From Trichomonas tenax (Eukaryota > Parabasalia > Trichomonadida > Trichomonadidae), in NCBI GenBank assembly GCA_023091735.1, contig JALKBU010000371.1, positions 1 through 44,487 of the forward strand: 44,487 bases of DNA, written 5' to 3'. A program made the translations under genes and the position numbers. The notes beneath the pieces were generated by a model. It ran no database searches, had not been told where the DNA came from, and saw only the letters and a list, made by a program, of their open reading frames with translations. This document shows, in pieces, positions 29,062 to 40,568 of the stretch. The stretch's first letter is position 1; every line of letters starts with the position of its first letter.

Positions 29062-31637
29062 ACTTCTATAAAAATGATCAGTTTTTGAAAAATCTTTTCA
29101 AAAATTCAAAGTGCGCATAATTTCATTGTGATAATTTGCATATCTTTTTGTATACATCATAATATCTAAAAATAACCACTTTTGAATATGACTTTTTATA
29201 CTAGGTTAAATCAGTCCCGGAGATATACAGGAATATTATTTGCTGTGTCTAAAAAAGTCAGTTAAATAACGTTTATTCACATTGAAAAATTAAAACGATA
29301 AAATTAAATCGATAAAACATTTTATTTGATGAATGAAACGATTTCTAGGTAGCTATTTTGTATGAATAAACAAAATATGAGAAAAATAAAAATGTTCATT
29401 TTTCAAACTAAATTTCATTACAGATTAAATTCGTTATCGAATGAATATACAGGTGATGATAATATTGAGCGGATTAATTTTATCAAATTGATCTAACCTT
29501 GTTATATATATTATATCATGACATACTGCATGTGCACCGATTCTTGGCGTTTTATCTCGAAGTTGTGTTTAGAATTCAATTAAGAGACTTCGATATCATG
29601 GGACAAATATCAATTATTGTAATTGAAACATAATACACTATTTAAGATATATTGATCAGAAACTTAATAATGTCTGAAATCAGTGTTTTTGCGCAAAATG
29701 TTTTAATTTTGTCAAAAAAATGTTAGATCAGAATAGTGTATCCTCAACTAATCGCAAGGATTTATCTGCTAAACTTTTTGTTTTGTTCCACATTCTTTCA
29801 TATTTTTCATGCCAAATTAGTATATTCATCTTATTTTAGGAGGTGCTTGAGATGAATACACGTATCACATTATATTCAGATATACAAATATCATCTTATT
29901 TTGAGTCAATAAAGTTTTGCGCATGATTTTTATTAATAAATATCATGTAATTGCGTGCTTATCGAAATACAAACATTGTACTACATTATACGTAACTAAT
30001 GCATACTTATTTAATATGAAAAATACATCTATTGTTGAACTTGTTCTTTCATCCATTAATTTCATCTTAATGAGTGATCATCTATATTCTATATATATAA
30101 CTAAATTATCCGACTAAACTTGCGAAATTACTCATAATTAGATATGGATAACAATGGTAAAGAAAATAAAATGCATTAATCGAGAAATTTTCTGTGATAG
30201 ATGTCCAACAAGCACTGCTCTCAAAGTTCTCAATTGATTGAAAAATCGTTCAATTGATTCTGAAGGTTATTCAAACAAATTGAAAGGCCATAACAAAAGT
30301 CAATATTTGAGTACTAAACAAATATTTTGAATAGTCATAGAAAATGAATTTGATTTTTGATGTGATAGTATTCTTGTGATATAAAAATAATACATTATTC
30401 ACTAGTTTTCAACTGACAACAAACGAAAAATGTGATTTGAATATTAATTCAAAATTTTAAGTCTAATAAAAATATGAAATTATATATCTATCATATTGTC
30501 ACCATAGAATTATATAATTAAAATGTAAAAATATTGTTATAAAAATTGAATGCTAATTCAATTTTAGCACAGATTATTAGACTGTGAAATATGTATCAAC
30601 AATCATATGTGACTAATATTTTATAGTTTAAACCAATTAATACATGTTTTTTAAAACTGTCATGTAAACTTTCAATATGACATGTAAAACAAAAATATCT
30701 GACAATTCAGTCACTAGATATAATTAAGCTTTTTAATGTGATTTTCATGCCAACCAATGACATGCAATGACACCTACCACAATCGAGGAATTTTCGCGAA
30801 AAAGTGATTTCAAATTGTTCAACTTAAATCGACTTTATCTCTTGATGTAGTGACTTTTACTTCTTAACTTAAACGTAACATGAACCTATCTTTTCTTTTT
30901 CTATCTAATTATTATAATTATTTCGCATTTACTTCGTTTTTTGTAATTTCATAACATTTCGACCAATTTTAGACATTTCTTATGCTCGTCAGTACATCTT
31001 AGCATCTTCTTTAACAAAAGACTACAGCCGGAAGGTCAGAGCATGATGTTGTCGGTGACTACCTCATCTTGATCTCCGTCAACCATAAAATGAGGAGTTG
31101 TCCTTTGTGGCTTTTTCTATATACTATACACACATTTTTTATATCATTCTTATCATTAAATCGAAGAACTAAATTTTAACGGATTTTTTGTGATACTACA
31201 CGACAAAAATGTATTTACGTGTCATATTTTACATTTACTAAAAATATCTTGCTCAAACAAAGCCAAGCTCAAGCTGAAAACAATGGTAGCTAGCAGATAA
31301 TCCCATTGAATATAGTGGAAGTTATATTAACTTGAAGACTTTAAAGTGTGATTATAATTTAAAATCAAACAGGACGATATACTAGTATATTTACAATATA
31401 AACATTAAATTATGTCATTGTGCATCTGGAAATGACTATATTATCATTGATGAAATTAACAGATATAAAATATTTTCACAAAAAATCAAAGATATTGCTA
31501 AAAAATTATGAAATTATATTGTGATTGAGATTAATAGTATATACAGAAAGTTTGAAGACCAAAACTAGTTTCCATCGTATATCGAAAACTAAATCCCATT
31601 TATTTTTCTAAAAAGTGCCTCTAATATTTTTTTTGCA
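29062..31637. other. Gene-poor AT-rich gap of 2.6 kb with one GC-richer island
   Basis: No open frame here has protein-like composition. Two TGACATGTAAA-type motifs lie at 30659 and 30678. The only departure from A/T text is at about 31015-31130, GC-richer and ending in CTTTTTC. It contains CCTCAT/ATGAGG complementary blocks that could form a stem. It may be a non-coding RNA gene or a coding relic; I cannot name it. Confidence 0.4.
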
Positions 31638-32510
31638 ATGAGCGGAACGCACCCACATCCTTCATCACGTCCAGGATCGACTTTCAGACCAATCAGCAGG
31701 ACCTCCAGTACGCAGCCGAGAGATCACATGGTCGAAAGGCGCGAAACAAGCCACTTAGACAGAATTCCATTATCAAAATTACTTCTCTCGAAAGATTTTG
31801 GAGCAGCACCTAAAGTAAACGACACCGAAGACAACAAGCAGAACAAAGAATCCGATGAAATCGAGGGTGATGCTGAATTTGCAGAACCCGATGATATCAA
31901 TTATCAAAACGTTTTCAGTTTAGACAAAGACCAACTTGCTGCTAACGGTATTGAACTCCAGACACACAGGAACCGTGTGGAGTTCCATGAAGAGCCTCCG
32001 GCGAGATTTGGAACAAAACAAAAGAAAAGAGCAGCGAGATGGAAACCTGAAGAAACAGCGAGGTTTTATGAGGTTCTCTCAATGTGTGGCACTGATTTCT
32101 CTATGATTTCTAAGTTCTTCCCTGATCGTTCAAGAAAGATGATTGTGAACAAATTTCACACTGAAGAAAAACATGGTTCACCGATGTTTCTTGAAGCTCT
32201 TGCAACTCCAAAATCTATTGATATCGAAATGTTCTCAAAGATTAACGGTGTGGAGCCACAAGTTTTAATTGAAGATTTTCAGAAGAACAAAGAGAAATTG
32301 TTAAGTGGTGTTCCTCTAGCACAGCCTAAAATCCCAGAAAACTCAGGAGAAATTTCAGGCAATGATTCTGAATTCGAAGATGTTGAAGACAAAGATGATG
32401 GTGAACCAAAGAAGAGGACCAAAGAATCTGTTATCGAAACAGCAACTGCTCTCGTTGAGAAATCTAAGAAAGATGAAGTTGAAGGAACAGATGATTTCAA
32501 TTTTGATTGA
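31638..32510 (+). CDS. BDP1: TFIIIB component B'' (BDP1)
   Basis: The product is 290 aa. The SANT domain at about 132-178 reads RWKPEETARFYEVLSMCGTD then FSMISKFFPDRSRKMIVNKF, matching BDP1 (RWTKxETExFYEALSxxGTDF...FPxRTRxQIKxKF). BDP1 with TBP and BRF recruits Pol III to tRNA, 5S and U6 genes. The N-terminus is Ser/Arg/Pro-rich and the C-terminus acidic. At 290 aa it is much shorter than human BDP1 and close to a minimal core. Two tRNA genes in this window would be targets. Confidence 0.88.
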   Translation: MSGTHPHPSSRPGSTFRPISRTSSTQPRDHMVERRETSHLDRIPLSKLLLSKDFGAAPKVNDTEDNKQNKESDEIEGDAEFAEPDDINYQNVFSLDKDQLAANGIELQTHRNRVEFHEEPPARFGTKQKKRAARWKPEETARFYEVLSMCGTDFSMISKFFPDRSRKMIVNKFHTEEKHGSPMFLEALATPKSIDIEMFSKINGVEPQVLIEDFQKNKEKLLSGVPLAQPKIPENSGEISGNDSEFEDVEDKDDGEPKKRTKESVIETATALVEKSKKDEVEGTDDFNFD

Positions 32511-32745
32511 AAAAACTTATTATTTATGTTTGTTGTTTATAAAAAAATGTATTTATCTATTACCTAAATATCCCCATCTTAACACAAAGCTTTGAAACTG
32601 AGACACAAATTTAAGGTTAAATCTATAAAGAAGGGGAGGACAATCATTTTTAGGGTTATTAAATTTATAACTGGGGTATGTCTTTTAAGAGAGGGGAATT
32701 TAGTAAAATTAGGGTGTGATAAATAAAGAGTGGGGAGAGAATTAA

Positions 32746-33816
32746 ATGGATTCTGTTCCAATTGTTTTAGATTGTGGAGGATCTTTAATCAAAGCTGGCT
32801 TTGGAGGAGATTCAGAGCCTGGCATTGTTTTTCCTTCTACAGGTCCTAAATTGCGAAAAGATGGCGAATTTGACGATAAAAGATATTTTTCCAAGTTTGG
32901 ACCAACATTTCGGTCACCAATCGAGAACAGAACAGTTGTAAACTTCGACAACATGAAGAAAATATGGGTAGAACTCTTCACACAGCAATTAAAAATTCAA
33001 CCCGAACATCATCCTTTCTTAGTCGTCGATTCACCACTAAATCCGATCGAAAACAGACAGCGGACACTCGAAATATTCATGGAAGAATATAATATCCCTT
33101 CATTTTGCCCTGCATTTGCATCTTCCCTTGCTTTGTATAACTCTGGATATACATCAGGCATTGTTGTAGACTCTGGAGAAGGAAATACCGACATCATTCC
33201 TGTTTTCGAGTGTTTCACACTCACGCATTTAATATCTCGTGTTGATGTTGCAGGAAAACATGTAAGCGAGTACCTGAAGAAGCTCATGAACCAGCAAGGT
33301 ATTGTGCTTCCTGGACAAACAGAAAAAGAGATTCTTCGTGAAGTGAAAGAGCAAATAGGCTTCGTTAGAGGTGATCCTCAACCTTCTGATGATGAAGAGA
33401 AGATTTTCTTGACACATGATGGCATTCAATTGTGCATTGGAAGGCCAAGATATCAGTGCACAGAAGTCCTCTTTGATCCCAATCTCATTGGTTCACAATC
33501 GCAAGGAATCCCGAAATCCATCATTGAAGTTATTCGCAACACTGATGAAGATATTGTTGATGTTCTTGCTGACAATGTTTTATTGTCTGGAGGAACAACA
33601 TGCGTCACTGGATTTACTGACAGAGTAGAGAAAGGTATATTGATACACAATCCAACACAAATCAAAGTCAAAGTCAATGCACCACCAAATAGAAAATTCG
33701 CAAGTTGGGTTGGTGGATCAATTTTATCATGTGTCGACACGTTCAAAGATATATCTATCACTAAAGCGGAATACCAAGAATCAGGACAATCTATTCTCGA
33801 ATTTAAGTCTTATTAA
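32746..33816 (+). CDS. Divergent actin-related protein
   Basis: The product is 356 aa, about 5% shorter than actin. It opens PIVLDCGGSLIKAGFGGDSEPGIVFPS (phosphate 1 region). The phosphate 2 loop VVDSGEGNTDIIPVFE replaces actin's LDSGDGVTH. The C-terminal KFASWVGGSIL...TKAEYQESG matches actin's AWIGGSILASL...ITKQEYDE. The DNase-loop region is divergent. ATP binding seems preserved. It does not clearly fit Arp1, Arp2 or Arp3, so I leave the class open. The 235-bp region before it has several G-rich tracts (GGGGAG, GGGGTATG, GGGTGTG) unusual for this genome. Stop is TAAA. Confidence 0.85.
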   Translation: MDSVPIVLDCGGSLIKAGFGGDSEPGIVFPSTGPKLRKDGEFDDKRYFSKFGPTFRSPIENRTVVNFDNMKKIWVELFTQQLKIQPEHHPFLVVDSPLNPIENRQRTLEIFMEEYNIPSFCPAFASSLALYNSGYTSGIVVDSGEGNTDIIPVFECFTLTHLISRVDVAGKHVSEYLKKLMNQQGIVLPGQTEKEILREVKEQIGFVRGDPQPSDDEEKIFLTHDGIQLCIGRPRYQCTEVLFDPNLIGSQSQGIPKSIIEVIRNTDEDIVDVLADNVLLSGGTTCVTGFTDRVEKGILIHNPTQIKVKVNAPPNRKFASWVGGSILSCVDTFKDISITKAEYQESGQSILEFKSY

Positions 33817-33894
33817 ATAAACTTGTTTGTTATTAAAAGTTATTGAATAAAATCAATGAAAATTTACTTCGAATAAAAATAAAAAATCATCATT

Positions 33895-36078
33895 TTACTG
33901 ATCTTGAACTACATTGTCTGGTTGAACATTATTGCCGTTTGATTGGTCTGCACTAACTTCATTGCTTTGCTGGGAGTCTTGGACCTCCTCTGAGACTATT
34001 TCGCTATTCTCACCCATTGCTGAATCTGTTATGTCTGCGTTTTCCTGAACTTTGTCGTCCAGGACTTGGTCGAACATCTCAGAGACTCTCCTGCTAAGTG
34101 GTTTGACAGCCTCAGGCGATGCCTTGACAGGTGACTCAATCTTTGTGGAAAGTTCGATAAGCTGCTCCTTTGTTGTAGAAATCTTCCTGTTGATGACATT
34201 CTGGATCTGTGAAATACCTGTGTAGTTATATGGCGTGCTCTGGAACTCAACAAGCCTTGTGACATGCTTTCCTATTGTCATCCTCTTGAAGAAGTTGATC
34301 TTTCCTTCAATGAATTCTTCACCACCATAAGCAGAGGCGGCGACAATAGCCATTTCGTATCTGAGGCTTGGGACGCATGGCTTGTTCTCAGTGAGACACT
34401 TAGCGACAGAATTCTCGTAAGCATCAGACTTTATGCGATAGTCGTACTTGCCCTTGAGTGATGCAATCATATTCTGGAGATCAATTGGAAGAGATGAGAA
34501 GATGCCGGATAAGTTAGAGATAATGTTTGTATCGAAAGCATCAACGAACCATGTGAGAGCTTCGAAGTTGTTGAGTTCTTCAAGCTTGCTAGCGATCTGA
34601 ATAACAATAGCCATATTAGCCTTAGCTTCCTCAGCATCACCTTCGCCGATGATTGTTCTCATTGCGCGATGCTTGAGCTGCTTACCAAACTCGTAGAGCT
34701 CGTTGAGGCCTGGCGTGTGTGGGCCGTAAGATCTGTTAGCAATGGCGATGTAGAATTCACGTGGATTGATAGATGCGAAGATTTGATGTGTAAGCAATGA
34801 GATTTGGCGAGCTGTTTCCTCTGGAACTGGCTCAGCAAGGCCAAGATATGGGTTGAGAAGACGTGCTGTTGGATTTTCGTTATTAACACTTCTCTGGATC
34901 AATGATTCTGGAGCGACTTCCGGCGGTGGCTCGTTTGGTGTCTTTGGATGTCCGCACTTGAGGTCTTTCATCTTCTCAAGGAGTTTGTTGCAGCGGTCTG
35001 TATTTTGTGATTTAAGGAAGAAACTGATTGCATTGAGTGTCTTAGCACCAATGAAGAGTCCACTGAATGAGACCCAAGCGTCAATGAGATTGATGGTCTT
35101 AATCTGATAAAGTGGATAAGCGTTGAACAAATATATAAGATGTGCGAAAAAGTGAGAGCTTCTGCAAATGGAGTTAAGTGTTGAGAATATTATTTCCTTT
35201 GTTCCAGGTCTGACGAACTCTGGCATGTCAATAAGTAAAGAACAGACAAGTGCATGCATTGTGGTTGTTGTGATTGTCTCTGATGTATGTGTGTCATCGC
35301 AAAATTGCATTTCCTGTTCATAGAACTCAGGCTCGCATCCATCAGTGAGTGGGCCCTCGTATCTGACTGAATAGTTATCATGATCAAATTTTTCATCATA
35401 CATAATGTAGTTATCGAAACCAGTGTCATCCCAAAGGTTATCTCGTGGACCTAAGGACATAGAAACGAGCAAACGAAGGTCACTTCGCTCCCAATCTTGA
35501 TCTTTGCGCTGAAACTCGAATTTAGTCTCACGACGCAGTGTATCGGCTTCGATGTGAAGTCCTATTGAGTGCAAATGCTGGAAGATGAGTTTCAGGATCC
35601 TATAATGATCAAGTTGAGATGAGCTCGTTGTGAAGTTAACGCGTTTCAGGCGGCCGAGGGAATGTGCGCCCATCCACTCACGTGTCTTTTCTCTGTATTC
35701 GAGTGCTGTTGGGTCTTGTTCGAAAGTATCCGAAACCCACATCGCTCTGTCCTCGATAGGGATTCCTTTCTCTGTCTCTGTGGGTTCCGCTGGTAATTTG
35801 ATGACTTGCGCCTGTTGACCCTGTGTTTCTGGTGGCGGCTCTTCGATATTTTCTTGTTGCAGCTCTTGCTGTGGATTAACTTCCGGAATGACAATATTGA
35901 CTTCTGGAGTAGGCAGCTCTGGCACTTCCTCCGGATTTTCTTCATTTTGATTTTCGTTTTCTTCAGTTTGCGGCGGTTGCTCTTCGGCAGGTTGTTCTGC
36001 GCCATTTTCTGGAACTTGTTCTGTTGGTGCTTCCTGAGTTTCAGGGGAAACTGGTTGTGCAGGATCCTCTTCACTCAT
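33895..36078 (-). CDS. Ras guanine-nucleotide exchange factor with LisH motif
   Basis: The product is 727 aa. Residues 1-105 are Glu/Pro/Gln-rich. A LisH-like motif lies at 155-190 (HYRILKLIFQHLHSIGLHIE). A RasGEF N-module follows at about 270-330. The Cdc25 catalytic domain spans about 421-620: ARQISLLTHQIFASINPREF, IASKLEELNNFEALTWFVDAF (helical hairpin region) and PCVPSLRYE. LisH plus RasGEF also occurs in Dictyostelium exchange factors. It should activate a Ras/Rap GTPase. The tail is acidic. The TIR end of a transposon sits only about 35 bp upstream of its ATG. Confidence 0.9.
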   Translation of the reverse strand: MSEEDPAQPVSPETQEAPTEQVPENGAEQPAEEQPPQTEENENQNEENPEEVPELPTPEVNIVIPEVNPQQELQQENIEEPPPETQGQQAQVIKLPAEPTETEKGIPIEDRAMWVSDTFEQDPTALEYREKTREWMGAHSLGRLKRVNFTTSSSQLDHYRILKLIFQHLHSIGLHIEADTLRRETKFEFQRKDQDWERSDLRLLVSMSLGPRDNLWDDTGFDNYIMYDEKFDHDNYSVRYEGPLTDGCEPEFYEQEMQFCDDTHTSETITTTTMHALVCSLLIDMPEFVRPGTKEIIFSTLNSICRSSHFFAHLIYLFNAYPLYQIKTINLIDAWVSFSGLFIGAKTLNAISFFLKSQNTDRCNKLLEKMKDLKCGHPKTPNEPPPEVAPESLIQRSVNNENPTARLLNPYLGLAEPVPEETARQISLLTHQIFASINPREFYIAIANRSYGPHTPGLNELYEFGKQLKHRAMRTIIGEGDAEEAKANMAIVIQIASKLEELNNFEALTWFVDAFDTNIISNLSGIFSSLPIDLQNMIASLKGKYDYRIKSDAYENSVAKCLTENKPCVPSLRYEMAIVAASAYGGEEFIEGKINFFKRMTIGKHVTRLVEFQSTPYNYTGISQIQNVINRKISTTKEQLIELSTKIESPVKASPEAVKPLSRRVSEMFDQVLDDKVQENADITDSAMGENSEIVSEEVQDSQQSNEVSADQSNGNNVQPDNVVQDQ

Positions 36079-36113
36079 TTTTGGATGTCACGTTTATATA
36101 ATATTTTGTTTGG

Positions 36114-37812
36114 AGAGTTGGACAAAAGTGCGCTATCGTCTTTTATATGACATGTAAAGTGTCAAATTTTTACATGTCATGTTACTTAAAAACCAAATTT
36201 TCGATTCTCAGTAGGGATGCAAATCTGGAAGATAAAATAGATTCTGGAAAAAAGTCTGGAAATAAGAAATTTAATTTTATAACATAAGCAAAAACATGAA
36301 TTCTGTATTTAGATCATAAGGTAATATAAATACAGCAAAATTGAACGATGTAATACTTGTTTTATATTTAATCAAAATAATTTGATCCAAAAAATTCTTT
36401 TCTATAGATTCCAATGGCCCAAATTAAGCCAATATTTGTCGTATATTCGTAAATAGGCTTGAATATGCTGTAGCAATGACTTAAGAAGGAAAGTTGAGAG
36501 TATGCTTCGTTTGTTGGTTTCACATGAATTATTTATGTTACTTGGAAAATGCGGGCCCATGTATTGCTATGCATGATGTGACAATCGCGGTTTTCAAAAT
36601 TTTTGGAATTGATCAGTCAGAAACTGCTCATTTATTGGAAACGAAGTTTCAGACATGCTCAGCCATCATCAATGAGATCATGATAGAGGTCCTTTATATC
36701 ATTATAATTTGTATTCTTAGTCAAAGATAATTAATGAAGAAACTTCCATTTTTGCAATCTTCCAGAAAAAATTGTAAATTTTTCCGATTATCGGAAATCC
36801 CTCAATATCTTCCAATTGATGTATGCATTCTTCACGTAACAAGGATCATATTTATCAACTTTTTGTATTATCTTCCAGACCAAATTTCCTGCTTCCAAAA
36901 CGTCACTTTTCATTCAATTTTGATCACTTTTCTGGAAGTTCTTGGCTGGAAATTTCCCTTGAAAATGTGACAATCACAATGAAGATGGTGAAATTGCACG
37001 AAAACATAGTACTCCTAAATCTATAACGAGCTGCTGATTTAAAAACACGAAAACTCATGAATTTTTGTTCAGTAAATAATTTATTTGACAAAAAACGTGA
37101 TAAAAAAAGAAGGTTATTTAGAGGTGTGGAAAAGGGCATTTATAACACTTTTTAAGGAAAAAAACTTAGAAAGCCTTCACGATTCACCAAGAGAAACGCG
37201 AAAATTCACATCTTAGCTTGAAATAAAAAATAAACGGAAAAATTTTGTATTTGATATTTTCTTCTGGCTAACAAAAAGCTACGATAGTTAACGTATAAAT
37301 TAGCATTTAGAAGTAGGTTATAATTCTTTAGTAACAAAGGAAAAGTCGGGATATATTTTTAGAAAAATATATTTTAAAATTTGGTATAGCTTTGATGAGC
37401 GCATTGTACCTTCTGATCAAACAGAAGATCACAGGCAAAGTCCCAGCGAAAACAAAGACTTTTGATTTCAATTTAAAATATTTGGTTATCTGTTAGAGCT
37501 AATTACGTGGCTCCATTTAAGATAAAGGAGCATGGGGTCTTGTATATAAGTAACTCTATCAGGCTCCAAATGATCCAAGCTAAGGAGTTTTAAGCAATCA
37601 TCTTTATGGACGTTAAGCTTTTAACGTCTTTTCTATCGTCGTTTACACACCTGTGGTTATTTTGTCTGGAAGATTGCAAAAATGAAAATCAGGAAAATTC
37701 CAAAATATCTTCCAGATTTGCACCACTATTCTCGTGCATGGCCTAATCGCTAATTGTTGAACTATGCACCTTATTGATGCAGGTTTGACTCGCGCAACAA
37801 ACTTTTTCTTTC
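36114..37812 (+). mobile_element. Family B TIR element copy, split by a nested insertion
   Basis: The sequence 36114-36209 (GGACAAAAGTGCGCTATCGT, then TTTATATGACATGTAAAG) and 37728-37812 (GTGCATGGCCTAATCGC...GCAACAAACTTTTTCTTT) are together colinear with the complement of the end of the intact copy at 41222-41695. They are separated only by the element at 36210-37727. The far TIR is absent, so this copy is partial. The tRNA-like block (GGCCTAATCGCTAATTG...GGTTTGACTCGCG, then T-run) lies in the right part. Its outer TIR lies in the RasGEF promoter. Confidence 0.8.
36210..37727. mobile_element. Nested 1518-bp TIR element with 6-bp target duplication
   Basis: The ends are AGTAGGGATGCAAATCTGGA on the left and, inverted, AGTGGTGCAAATCTGGAAGA on the right (TIR about 22 bp). 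ATTCTC flanks both sides exactly (36204-36209, 37728-37733), and the empty site CGATTCTCGTGCATGG exists in the copy at 41222-41695. Subterminal copies of the seed recur inside (near 36763, 36870, 36930, 37667). Short frames inside are broken and show no recognisable transposase. AG/CT termini with 6-bp duplications are what Polinton/Maverick integrases produce, so a non-autonomous Maverick derivative is possible; a hAT-like origin would need 8 bp. Confidence 0.85.
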
Positions 37813-38165
37813 TCAATGAGAAATTGCATATGAAAACAATATAGCTTTAAGTATTATATACTTAAAACAGAATGAGATATTTATAACTAATCACTAATAA
37901 ATCCAAAAAAATTGATTAAGGCGACCCTTAATTAACTCATTTGATATTGAAGCTTTTTTTGAATGTATGAGAAATGGAGTCTTCATGAAAAAAAAAAAAA
38001 AAAAAAACAATTCATGGTATCCAAAATTACAACAAATTTGCGTTTATAAAATGCAACATTTAGATATAACATGAAAAATTACACCAATGCATTGCAATAA
38101 AATTCATAAGTTTGTGGCAATTTATATCAGTTATGTTAAAATAAGATTCAATGATTTTATTTTGA
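37813..38165. other. Intergenic with homopolymer tract
   Basis: AT-rich gap between the family B copy and the surface-protein relic. It holds an A-tract of 18-20 at about 37988. No gene or repeat family was recognised. Confidence 0.4.
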
Positions 38166-39796
38166 TTAAATCATGTCTGCTGCTAATGATCTATTCTCTG
38201 TATCATCATGCATGGATCTGCGCCTGATGAAAAACCAGGAAACTACGGCAATAATTGCAATAAATAACCAAAACAGCGAAAACAATCGCAACAATAAGTC
38301 CAGAACCCTTTGGCTTCTTTTCAGCATCTCCTTCACCTTGGCTATCACCACCATCAGTTGTATGGCTGTTGCTTGTTGGATCTCCACCAAAAGAGCTAAT
38401 ACTTGTTGGTTGTTTTGGCACAGAACTTGTTGGAGTTTCTGTAGGTTCCGGATCAGGATCAGGGAAATTGCTGTCGCCTGTGATGCTTCCTGGGTTCTCA
38501 TACTCCTTTTCAACATCCGCAATAGAAAATGCTGTGCCAAATCGTGGCATCCTACCAATAACTTGCGGGAAAATCCATTCACTAGAAATATCTAAGAGTC
38601 TTCTCATGTTTGAGAATTCCTGGAAGCTCAATCTGACATGCGAGGAACTAACTCTTTTTTTAAGTTCGAAACGTATTGGATGTTGAAAGATATAGTCATC
38701 GGAGTTACGATAAATTTCTTCACTGTTATATTCTGCATCGGCTTAACTCAGTTTAGGATTAATGCAATGGACTGCTGCAGTTTTCTTATCTGATGATATT
38801 GTGAAGTCGAAATTCATCGGTCCAGTATTGAGCAAAAGATAGTTTTCTTCATCTTCTTCACGAGAGATCATCGCTAATTGGATTACGCAATCAACAGAAT
38901 CAATATATCGAATCATTGTTCCGTCTGTATCAACCATGAATGGATTGATATATGTTTTAGGTTCTCCCAAAAACAATTTCCGGTGCTATTATGAATATGG
39001 TGGCATTCTGTGACCCGAATCTTCTATTTCAAATAAACGATAAAACCTTCGTGGAAGCAATAGTTCTTATTTCTTGATATTGTAAATGGGACATACTGAT
39101 CATACTCTATACTTTCGTCACATGGGAAACCATAATATTCTTTGAGTTCGTGTGTATATTCTGGGTCATCTCTTCCAATCTTGCAAACAGATGGATTGCT
39201 ATTTTCATAAATATCATTCAGATCAGATAACCTATATATCCTTTTGACTATGATATCAATTCTTCTTGGATCATAACCATCTTCGTTCAGCGTTGTAATA
39301 ACAATGCTACTTGATTCACTGTGAATCAAGTTAGAACTTAATGTTCCTTCGTATGGTGTAATCCTATCAATCATGCGATACTTCTTCTGTGGAGCATTAT
39401 CTGTAAACACTGCTGTGCATTGTGTAGTCTCAATCTTCACTCTTGTGTTCGAGAAATCTTTTGGTATGAAAGTGAGAGCAGAGCCCATATCCTTCTTATA
39501 GAACTTCGTACCGATTGCATGTGAAGCACTTGTGAAAGGGAAAATGTGGAATGAGCACATTTGTGTATTTGAAGACGAACACTCAATCGTTGTTTGTTCA
39601 AGATCATTTACAAAGATTGGGTTCTCTACTGTCTCTTCTCCATGTTTGATTACATAGGAAGAAGAAGATTCAATTTAGTAAGTGTTATGCGTCAAACAAC
39701 GCTACTGCCCTCAATATCAAGCATATTGTAATTGTCAACATTCTGTAGTGTCATGCAGTCTTCACGTGAAGCACGGAGTGCCAATATCGACAACAT
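38166..39796 (-). pseudogene. Decayed type I surface membrane protein gene
   Basis: On the minus strand it can be followed from ATG 39796 (preceded by TCATAATAA; hydrophobic MLSILALRAS start) to TAA 38166, about 540 codons. Long frames cover 39560-39024, 38973-38743 and 38740-38206. Breaks: a frameshift or stop near 39680-39730, a stop at 39024, a frameshift near 38970, an in-frame TAA at 38743 and a frameshift near 38260. The end has a Pro/Ser/Thr/Gly stalk (PDPDPEPTETPTSS), a membrane helix (GLIVAIVFAVL...) and a basic tail RRRSMHDD. The ectodomain has scattered Cys but no domain I recognise. Confidence 0.75.
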
Positions 39797-40568
39797 TTAT
39801 TATGACTAATTGCTAATTCTTGAATGCAGAACAGAAAATATTGAGAAGTAGCCGTTGTCAGAAGTTGCAGCCCTCAAATTTTCCCGGTTTGTCAGCTTTT
39901 AAAATTCAAATCATAAAACATATACATCCAGGCTTATTAGTTCGATGCTATGATTTGCGATATATAAATGACGAGATTTTTAACTACAATTTTCTCTTGA
40001 ATATATTATAATCGATAAAACACAAATTGTTGAAACTTTTTTAACACAAAAACTTGATGATCGATACCATCTCTTCTATGGTTTCAGTTTGTGTATGAAT
40101 ATCTTTATTTCTTGATGCATGCTTTGATGATTTTGATGTTAAAAATTCATTTAACATTTGGAAGTTATCAATCAGTGCTATAATCTTCATAATTTATAAA
40201 TCACACCCATAGATACATAAAAACAATGTTCTTATCATTTATTTTGTTATTCCCCGTAATATTAATCGAAATTTAAATTTAAAATATATATAAAGTTTAA
40301 GAATTCAACACAGCTCCTCAATAACATAACCCTAATTGATACTCTGTTTGCAAACCTATCTTGCTTTTTCAATTTTGTTTTTGATATTTTAATTCTTGAA
40401 CATTTCATTTTTTTTGTAGCAGTTCAAATTGATATTTAGGTATGAACTGCTTTTTGCTAAGTTTTAACATATTGTGAGTGATCGAATTTTTTATGGTAAA
40501 AATTACAATTTAGATTCATGAACATAAGATAATATAAATGCCGGTATAAGTAGAGTAAAATATCGAAA
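39797..40568. other. Intergenic, AT-rich, nothing recognised
   Basis: This gap of 770 bp separates the surface-protein relic promoter from the CaaX gene's stop. An imperfect inverted pair (AGCAGTTCAAATTGATATTTAGG / TATGAACTGCT) near 40420-40455 may form a small hairpin, possibly a 3' processing or termination structure. No coding frame is convincing. Confidence 0.4.

Noticed and set aside
36494..37139. Short open frames inside the nested element
   Set aside because: They overlap on both strands, are broken and show no transposase motif.
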